From contig JARDZO010000193.1 in assembly GCA_029240815.1 (NCBI GenBank), positions 1 to 10,819 of the forward strand: a stretch of DNA of 10,819 bases. The letters are read 5' to 3'. A model generated the notes under the pieces. The model saw nothing but the letters and a program-made list of their open reading frames with translations. It searched no databases and was not told the DNA's origin. Every line of letters starts with the position of its first letter. Position 1 is the stretch's first letter. Of this stretch, positions 6,032 through 10,819 are shown piece after piece. The stretch comes from Brevibacillus sp. GTDB lineage: Bacteria > Bacillota > Bacilli > Brevibacillales > Brevibacillaceae. Made by a program: the position numbers and the translations under genes.

Positions 6032-7798
6032 TCAGTCCTCTTGTCCTTCGTCGCGCTGGCAAGGTATCCACACTTTGACCACAGTCCCTACCTCCAGTTC
6101 GCTCTCAATATCAAGTCCATACCCTTCTCCAAAAGACAACCGGATACGCTCGTGAACGTTATGGATGCCCACTCCCGACCCGCCCTCGCTTTTGTAGGAG
6201 CCGTCCAGCACCTGTTCACGCACATGAGGTGACATACCCAGACCGTTATCTCTTACTAGAAACAGAACCTTCCCTTCACATAACGATGCGGATATATGGA
6301 TGAATCCCGGGTCTGCCATGTGCTCGATCCCGTGATAGATCGCGTTCTCCACGATCGGCTGCAGCAGCAGTTTCAACGTTTTGCAGGTGAGCACCTCGTC
6401 CTGCGCTTCGATCTCATACTCAAATTTTTGCTTGTACCTCATTTTTTGAATGATCAGATAATGTCGGACATGCTCCAGCTCTTCTTGCACGGTGATGATG
6501 CTTTTCCCTTTGCTCAGACTGATCCGAAACAGCTTGGACAAAGACGTAATCGTCGTAATCACATCCTCGTTTTTCCCGATTCCGACCATGCGCACGACAG
6601 AGTTTAATGTGTTGTATAGAAAATGCGGGTGGATCTGCGCTTGCAATACTTCCAGCTCGCTCTTTCGTTTGGCCTCCTGCTCGGCAATGATCTGGTTCAT
6701 CAGCTCTCTGACCTTTTCCATCATCAGCTGAAAGCGCAAGGACAGCTGCTCTACCTCTTGGCTCCCGCGGATTGGCCCGCCCGCGGTAAAATCCCCCTGT
6801 TCTACCCGTTCCATCGATCTCTCCAGCATTTTGATCGGCCTGGAGATTTTTGCTGAGATGTAGGAGAGCACGAACAGCACGATGACGATCACAAAGATCA
6901 GCAACCAGAAAATAAAGCGACTGATTTCATTTTTAGTCGTGACGATCTCATCCATGTAGGAGACACCGATGATCTTCCAGCCCAGCTGATCGACGGTCTT
7001 GATGGTGATCAGGCGTTTATCACCTTCTGCATCATCCACGTAGCTGCCGTACGAATATTTCAATGGCAAGGAACGATTCTCGTTTTTCAGCCCGACGAAA
7101 ATGAGCTGCTGCTGCGGGTGATAGACGATATTCCCTACCAGGTCGATGATGTAGACATATCCCTTTTTCCCGAGTCCGACTCGCTGGCACAGGTCATCGA
7201 TTTCCTTGAAATTCACATCCACCAAAAGGACTGCCGGTATCTCCCCTTTCGCTCCCTTAATCGTGATCCCTCGACTCATGGACACGACCCAGGTGTACTC
7301 GCCTTTGAACAGATTTTGAATGTGCGGCAAGGAAAAGGACAGGTTGTTCGGGTCGTCGATCGCCGATTGAAACCAGCTTTGCTCCGTCAGCTCGCTGTTT
7401 TTGCGCATTGGCTTGGCAGGAGTGCCCATCAACCGTTCTCCTTTTCTGCTAAAAACGGCTATCGAGACGATGTCCTTTCTCGTCTCCACGATTGCTTCCA
7501 GCTGTTCGTTCAGCTTTTCCGAAGAAACGCCCTGGCTTCGTCTGATCTTGTCGTCGACCAGCTCGAAAATTTGCGTCGTCCCGTTCAAGTAGCTGTCCAG
7601 ATTGTATTTGACCTGTTCGAGAATTTGCTGCGTATTCAAGTAGGCATTTTGTTCGGCCGTCTCGGAAAATTTGCTGTACAGCATCACCCCAACGAACAGT
7701 ACGACCAGTACGGTAACAAGGGTAAATGATGTCGTGATGATAAACTGAATGCTCTTGGCCTTGATCGCGTCTACAACGCCAAACAGGAGCTTTTTCAT
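6032..7798 (-). CDS. YesM/LytS-type sensor histidine kinase
   Basis: A 588-residue membrane kinase. Membrane segment 1 lies at about 19-41, an extracellular sensing region (probably a double Cache domain) at about 42-290, membrane segment 2 at about 294-316, and a HAMP linker at about 317-370. The His_kinase domain has QIHPHFLYNTLN with the likely phospho-acceptor H392. The HATPase domain has the N box LQPIVENAIYHG (N485), the G1 box DNGLGM (517-522) and the G2 box GVGIHNVHERI (542-552). The family usually has QINPHF, so a histidine replaces the asparagine two residues before the acceptor. The kinase should autophosphorylate and pass phosphate to the regulator encoded immediately upstream; only 3 nt separate them, and the GAGGAG ribosome site for its ATG lies at the end of that gene. 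The binding-protein gene 4 nt downstream suggests the sugar signal reaches it indirectly, through that protein. Confidence 0.93.
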   Translation of the reverse strand: MKKLLFGVVDAIKAKSIQFIITTSFTLVTVLVVLFVGVMLYSKFSETAEQNAYLNTQQILEQVKYNLDSYLNGTTQIFELVDDKIRRSQGVSSEKLNEQLEAIVETRKDIVSIAVFSRKGERLMGTPAKPMRKNSELTEQSWFQSAIDDPNNLSFSLPHIQNLFKGEYTWVVSMSRGITIKGAKGEIPAVLLVDVNFKEIDDLCQRVGLGKKGYVYIIDLVGNIVYHPQQQLIFVGLKNENRSLPLKYSYGSYVDDAEGDKRLITIKTVDQLGWKIIGVSYMDEIVTTKNEISRFIFWLLIFVIVIVLFVLSYISAKISRPIKMLERSMERVEQGDFTAGGPIRGSQEVEQLSLRFQLMMEKVRELMNQIIAEQEAKRKSELEVLQAQIHPHFLYNTLNSVVRMVGIGKNEDVITTITSLSKLFRISLSKGKSIITVQEELEHVRHYLIIQKMRYKQKFEYEIEAQDEVLTCKTLKLLLQPIVENAIYHGIEHMADPGFIHISASLCEGKVLFLVRDNGLGMSPHVREQVLDGSYKSEGGSGVGIHNVHERIRLSFGEGYGLDIESELEVGTVVKVWIPCQRDEGQED

Positions 7799-7801
7799 CG
7801 G

Positions 7802-9406
7802 TTACTCCTCTTTGCCGCTGTTGTTGCGGTACTCTTTGGCAGACAGTCCTACGTGCTTGCGAAAGCAAAAGCTGAAGTAGTTCGCGTCTGCATAGCCTAC
7901 CTGCTCGGCGATCTCGAAGGTTTTCAGATCGGTGGTCCGCAAAAGCTCTTTCGCTTTTTCCATGCGCAGCTGCAACAGATAGGTGACGAACGTCGTCTTG
8001 GTTTCGCGTTTGAAAATACTGCTGAAATAGCCTGGACTGATGTGCAGGTCTGCGCACACCTTGTGAATGGAGATGTCTGGTGACTGATAATGCCGGTGGG
8101 TATATGCAATCGCCTGATCGACGAGTCGTTTATATGTATGGTGCCGCCCGCTCGCGATACTGCTCATGATCTTCTCGCAAATGTCGTTGACCCGATTCTT
8201 GGCCTCTTGCACGCTGTTGAAGGAGGTGATCTCTGCGAGCAAATGGGACTGCGCGCCAAAGAGCTGATCCATATCCAGCTCGGCTCGCTGGGCGGTCTTC
8301 AAGATCGTCGTCATGATTTCCAGCAAATAAATGCGGTAATCGCGGATGGAGACATTCCCTTCTGCCACTTCCAAAAACAGCTCGTCTACTACTGCGTGCA
8401 ATTCGGGCAGTGTCCCCATTTTGATGCAGCGGACAAGCTCGTGCTCCTTTCGCTCGTCGAAGCGAACGCTCTCCCGCGGTTGCTTCTCTACGTCACAGAG
8501 GAAAATGGGGCGGTTGTTTCCGAGGATTTCTTTGTAATCCAGCGCCAGCCCCGCATCCTCATAGGAATAGGGCAACTGCGTCACATCGCGGATCTCCGTG
8601 CCGACACCCACTGTCACGGTCACATTCAAATACTTTGCGACTGTACGCCGTATTTCCTCCGCGAGCACCTGCATCTGATGATACAGCCGCTCCTCGTGGC
8701 CAGCCTCCTTTCGAAGCAACAGCACGACCAGATCGTTGTGCAGGAAAACGATGCCCGTGTACTCCCCCAGCTGCACCTGCTCCTCCGCGATGTTTTTCAC
8801 CGCGAACAAAAGGATTTGCTGCTCTTCCTTTGTCTTTTGATCCAGGCAAATGACGGAAACGAGAAATTCCGTTCCATGCAGCTGGATACCGTATTCCGAC
8901 GCTTTGGCCAGGATATCCTCTCTCGGCAACTGACGGGTCAAAAGGGAGGACAAAAAAACTTCCCGTAATACCGGCAAGCTTTTTCGATAGCTCTCTCGCA
9001 GCAATTGATTGTTCTCCCGATGGGCGGCTTCTTCGTCCATCCGGTTCTTCACCTTGATCAGCACGTCGATCAGCTCGACAGCGGAAAATGGCTTGAGCAC
9101 GTATTCGTCAATGTGGAGCTTGACTGCCTTTTGCGCATATTCAAACTCATCAAAGCCCGTGAGAATGATGATCCGTGTCGCGGGAAACTGTCGACGAATG
9201 GCTTCTGCCAGCTGCAGTCCATCCATGAACGGCATCTTGATATCGGTGACGACCACATCCGGTCGCAGACGCTCCACCAGATCCAATGCCTCTTTGCCAT
9301 TCTCGGCCTTTGCCAACACTTCAAAGCCATATCCGTGCCAGTCTATCTCCTGACTGACCCCTTCTCTCACGTCTTCTTCGTCATCTACCAAGATTAATTT
9401 GTACAT
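7802..9406 (-). CDS. YesN-type response regulator with AraC-family DNA-binding domain
   Basis: A 534-residue cytoplasmic transcription regulator. The N-terminal receiver domain (1-120) has the acidic pair D8/D9 (LVDDEE), phospho-acceptor D55 (VVTDIKMP), T83 (IILTGFDE) and K105 (VLKPF). A long middle region (about 120-425) without obvious motifs is usual for YesN-type proteins. The C-terminus (427-528) is an AraC-type double helix-turn-helix, including ISIHKVCADLHISPGYFSSIFK and the second motif IAEQVGYADANYFSFCFRK. I chose ATG at 9406 because LILVDDEE follows at once and a GGGGGG ribosome site lies just upstream; the frame stays open up to 9463, but the added residues do not belong to a receiver. 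It is the first gene of the regulator-kinase-binding-protein operon. Its most likely target is the mglBAC promoter, which carries AraC-style direct repeats. Confidence 0.93.
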   Translation of the reverse strand: MYKLILVDDEEDVREGVSQEIDWHGYGFEVLAKAENGKEALDLVERLRPDVVVTDIKMPFMDGLQLAEAIRRQFPATRIIILTGFDEFEYAQKAVKLHIDEYVLKPFSAVELIDVLIKVKNRMDEEAAHRENNQLLRESYRKSLPVLREVFLSSLLTRQLPREDILAKASEYGIQLHGTEFLVSVICLDQKTKEEQQILLFAVKNIAEEQVQLGEYTGIVFLHNDLVVLLLRKEAGHEERLYHQMQVLAEEIRRTVAKYLNVTVTVGVGTEIRDVTQLPYSYEDAGLALDYKEILGNNRPIFLCDVEKQPRESVRFDERKEHELVRCIKMGTLPELHAVVDELFLEVAEGNVSIRDYRIYLLEIMTTILKTAQRAELDMDQLFGAQSHLLAEITSFNSVQEAKNRVNDICEKIMSSIASGRHHTYKRLVDQAIAYTHRHYQSPDISIHKVCADLHISPGYFSSIFKRETKTTFVTYLLQLRMEKAKELLRTTDLKTFEIAEQVGYADANYFSFCFRKHVGLSAKEYRNNSGKEE

Positions 9407-9412
9407 AGACAC

Positions 9413-9440
9413 CCCCCGCTGATTACATGTACAACGGGGG
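9413..9440 (-). promoter_or_regulatory. Hairpin that can hide the ribosome site of the response regulator gene
   Basis: On the minus-strand RNA CCCCCG (9435-9440) can pair with CGGGGG (9413-9418) around a 16-nt loop. The 3' arm is most of the G-rich ribosome-binding site of the regulator, whose ATG is at 9406. No T run follows, so it is not a terminator. Base pairing here would lower translation of the regulator unless ribosomes arriving from the TPR gene, which stops at 9457, open it. Confidence 0.4.
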
Positions 9441-9456
9441 TGGTTTGAACTCCTGC

Positions 9457-9942
9457 TTACCACGTCTTGTCGAGGTCACTTGCGTAAAACAAAATGGCCC
9501 TTTGGTAAGCGGATATAGTAGGATCACTCGTCGTCTCCGCGAGACTTTGCAGCAACAGCGTCATTGCCTCGTGATGTCTGCCGAGGTTGTAGTAGGCCAT
9601 CGAAAGGAAAACAGGGAATGATCGGTCTTCGGGAAACCGCTGCATGCCTTTGACGAAGGTCTCCGCTGCCTGCTCGTATTGTCCCAGCGTGCGGTACGTG
9701 CTCCCCAGTCCCAGCAAGGCACCAGACAGATCGTCTTCCGGTGTAAGCCCAAGCTCAATCGCCTTTTCGTAGTAAGGAACTGCTTCTTTCTCCAGCCCTG
9801 CAGAATCATGGCACCAAGCGCATTGGTAGTGGGCTTTGGGGTCAGTAGGCTCGTGCGCGACGAGCTCCTTGGCAAGCTGGATCGCTTCGTCCAGTTTCCC
9901 TTCATTTCGCAGGGCGATGATTTGATCAATGGCAGGATTCAT
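9457..9942 (-). CDS. Small tetratricopeptide-repeat protein (TPR_5-like)
   Basis: A soluble helical protein of 161 residues without signal peptide or membrane segment. It resembles the Pfam TPR_5 family: an N-terminal helix pair (IDQIIALRNEGKLDEAIQLAKEL), then AHYQCAWCHDSAGLEKEAVPYYEKAIELGL, then LLGLGSTYRTLGQYEQAAETFVKGMQRFPED, and a last repeat FLSMAYYNLGRHHEAMTLLLQSLAE. Such proteins are probable protein-protein adaptors; the partner is unknown. I prefer ATG at 9942, which has AAAGGAG about 10 nt upstream; an in-frame GTG at 9975 would add 11 residues but has no good ribosome site. The stop is 50 nt before the regulator ATG and no terminator lies between, so the gene may be transcribed with the sensing operon, though a functional tie is unproven. 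Confidence 0.85.
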   Translation of the reverse strand: MNPAIDQIIALRNEGKLDEAIQLAKELVAHEPTDPKAHYQCAWCHDSAGLEKEAVPYYEKAIELGLTPEDDLSGALLGLGSTYRTLGQYEQAAETFVKGMQRFPEDRSFPVFLSMAYYNLGRHHEAMTLLLQSLAETTSDPTISAYQRAILFYASDLDKTW

Positions 9943-9989
9943 GTGATGAGGTCTCCTTTTATGCAGAGGGTTCACGGCTTCATACTCTC

Positions 9990-9998
9990 ATCTTACCA
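9990..9998 (-). promoter_or_regulatory. Possible extended -10 promoter of the TPR gene
   Basis: TGGTAAGAT on the minus strand fits an extended -10 element (TGn followed by TAAGAT). A TTGACC upstream is 21 nt away, too far for a standard -35 box. The site lies between the pcrB terminator and the TPR gene, where a promoter is needed. The call is weak. Confidence 0.3.
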
Positions 9999-10028
9999 GC
10001 TGACTACATTTTCTCCGGTCAAATCCGC

Positions 10029-10059
10029 AAAAAAAGAGACCACACGAAATGGTCTCTTT
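10029..10059 (-). terminator. Rho-independent terminator after pcrB
   Basis: On the minus strand AAAGAGACCA (10050-10059) pairs perfectly with TGGTCTCTTT (10033-10042) around a 7-nt loop, and the T run continues to 10029. The stem starts 3 nt after the pcrB stop codon. It is well formed and separates the pcrB unit from the TPR gene. Confidence 0.9.
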
Positions 10060-10062
10060 CCG

Positions 10063-10749
10063 TTATCCCTTTACAGCCTGCACCGTGCTCAAGGCTGCCT
10101 TCCAATCATCATAAATGACATTTCCTACGACAACCGTATCGGCGATAGCTGCCATTTCCGCTGCCTGCTCTGGCGTTCGAATACCCCCACCGTAAAAGAG
10201 ATGAGCTCCCTCTGCACCTGCGCGGCAAGCCCGAACGATCTCAGGATCACCGTATGCTCCGCTGTACTCCATGTAAACAATAGGAAGTCGGCAGATTTTG
10301 GTCGCCACCTGTGCGTAGGCTTTGGCTTCGGCTGCATTCTCGATGGAACGGGCCTTGGTCAATTGAGCCACACCCGCATCCGGATTGGCGATCAGGTAGC
10401 CTTCGGTAAGGATATCGTCCCAATGAATGTAGGAGCCGTATGCTTTGAGGCCCGATACATGCGGGGAAAAGATCCATTCGGGATCTCCTGCATTGATGAC
10501 GAGTGGAATCAAATACGAATCAAAGCCCGGTACGACTGCATCCAGCGAGGATATTTCCAGTACAGCTGGAACGGCGTAGCGGCGAATGCGCGACATCAGC
10601 TCGAGTGTATTGTCAAAGGTGACACCATACGTGCCCCCGACGATAATACCGTCTGTCCCCGACTCGCAGATCGCCTCCAGTGCCTCATCGTCAATGGATT
10701 TGTCCGGATCAAGTTTAAAGGTATGGCGCCAGCCACGATAGTCAATCAA
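10063..10749 (-). CDS. pcrB: Heptaprenylglyceryl phosphate synthase PcrB
   Basis: A 228-residue TIM-barrel prenyltransferase, the same length as B. subtilis PcrB. It joins heptaprenyl diphosphate to sn-glycerol 1-phosphate to make an archaeal-type ether lipid precursor at the membrane. Family segments are WRHTFKLDPDK (7-17), CESGTDGIIVGGTYGVT (28-44), VLEISSLDAVVPGFDSYLIP (63-82), EGYLIANPDAG (116-126), YMEYSGAYGDPE (159-170), the phosphate-binding FYGGGI (185-190) and VVVGNVIYDD (206-215). The start is TTG at 10749: GGAGG lies 9 nt upstream, the length and N-terminus (IDYRGWRHTFKLDP) match the family, and no ATG serves better. It follows an unidentified gene after an 18-nt gap, so it is probably the last gene of an operon ending at the terminator next to its stop. 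Confidence 0.96.
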   Translation of the reverse strand: MIDYRGWRHTFKLDPDKSIDDEALEAICESGTDGIIVGGTYGVTFDNTLELMSRIRRYAVPAVLEISSLDAVVPGFDSYLIPLVINAGDPEWIFSPHVSGLKAYGSYIHWDDILTEGYLIANPDAGVAQLTKARSIENAAEAKAYAQVATKICRLPIVYMEYSGAYGDPEIVRACRAGAEGAHLFYGGGIRTPEQAAEMAAIADTVVVGNVIYDDWKAALSTVQAVKG

Positions 10750-10767
10750 CGATGCCTGCCTCCTACT

Positions 10768-10819
10768 CTATTTGCCGATCCGCTCCAGCGCCATTTGATA
10801 TCCGTCATTGCCGTAGTTC
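10768..10819 (-). CDS. 3' end of an unidentified gene upstream of pcrB
   Basis: Sixteen codons read NYGNDGYQMALERIGK and end with TAG at 10768-10770, 18 nt before the pcrB start. The even spacing and the pcrB ribosome site in the gap suggest a real upstream gene in the same operon. Too little is visible to name it, and the frame could be fortuitous. Confidence 0.5.
   Translation of the reverse strand, partial: NYGNDGYQMALERIGK

Noticed and set aside
8090..8968. Plus-strand open frame of 292 codons opposite the response regulator
   Set aside because: The minus-strand frame has receiver and AraC motifs; the plus-strand product has none, and no convincing ribosome site.
9422..9449. Possible promoter TTCAAA-N16-TGTAAT just before the response regulator
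   Set aside because: Its predicted start would fall within the ribosome site itself, leaving almost no leader, so it is unlikely to be the operon promoter.

Overview
The window looks like a chromosomal stretch from a low- to mid-GC Bacillota, most likely Brevibacillus or a related Paenibacillaceae. The reasons are a PcrB of Bacillus type and length, strong AG-rich Shine-Dalgarno sites, a Bacillus-type cre box, and a YesM/YesN-type two-component system. The genus is inferred from general resemblance and was not tested. Every gene I can support is on the minus strand, so transcription runs from high to low coordinates. I see no mobile element, RNA gene or CRISPR array.

From right to left: the last codons of an unidentified gene (10768-10819) and pcrB (heptaprenylglyceryl phosphate synthase, TTG start) form one unit that ends at a strong terminator (10029-10059). 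A small TPR_5-type tetratricopeptide protein follows (9457-9942). Next are three tightly packed genes, 3-4 nt apart: a YesN-type response regulator (7802-9406), a YesM/LytS-type membrane histidine kinase (6032-7798) and a membrane-anchored sugar-binding-protein homologue with no transporter of its own (5047-6027). A 123-bp regulatory gap leads into a complete galactose/glucose ABC importer, mglB-mglA-mglC (4923 to 1130), closed by a terminator at 1037-1091. At the left edge is the N-terminal two thirds or so of an M20-family metallopeptidase (1-918), with its own promoter.

The central story is a sugar-sensing circuit. The binding-protein homologue probably presents a ligand to the extracellular domain of the kinase. 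The kinase phosphorylates the regulator, and the regulator's AraC-type domain activates mglBAC. The mgl upstream gap supports this directly. It holds two perfect 8-bp direct repeats exactly 21 bp apart (two helical turns, as AraC-type regulators favour) just upstream of a sigma-A-like promoter, and a 13/14 match to the CcpA cre consensus that overlaps the -35 box. The arrangement parallels the XylFII-LytS-YesN xylose sensors described in clostridia, here attached to a galactose-type importer. A long hairpin between mglB and mglA probably sets the excess of binding protein over ATPase.

There is no gene-free stretch longer than 300 bases. The largest gap (919-1129) holds the mglC terminator and the peptidase promoter with a palindrome.
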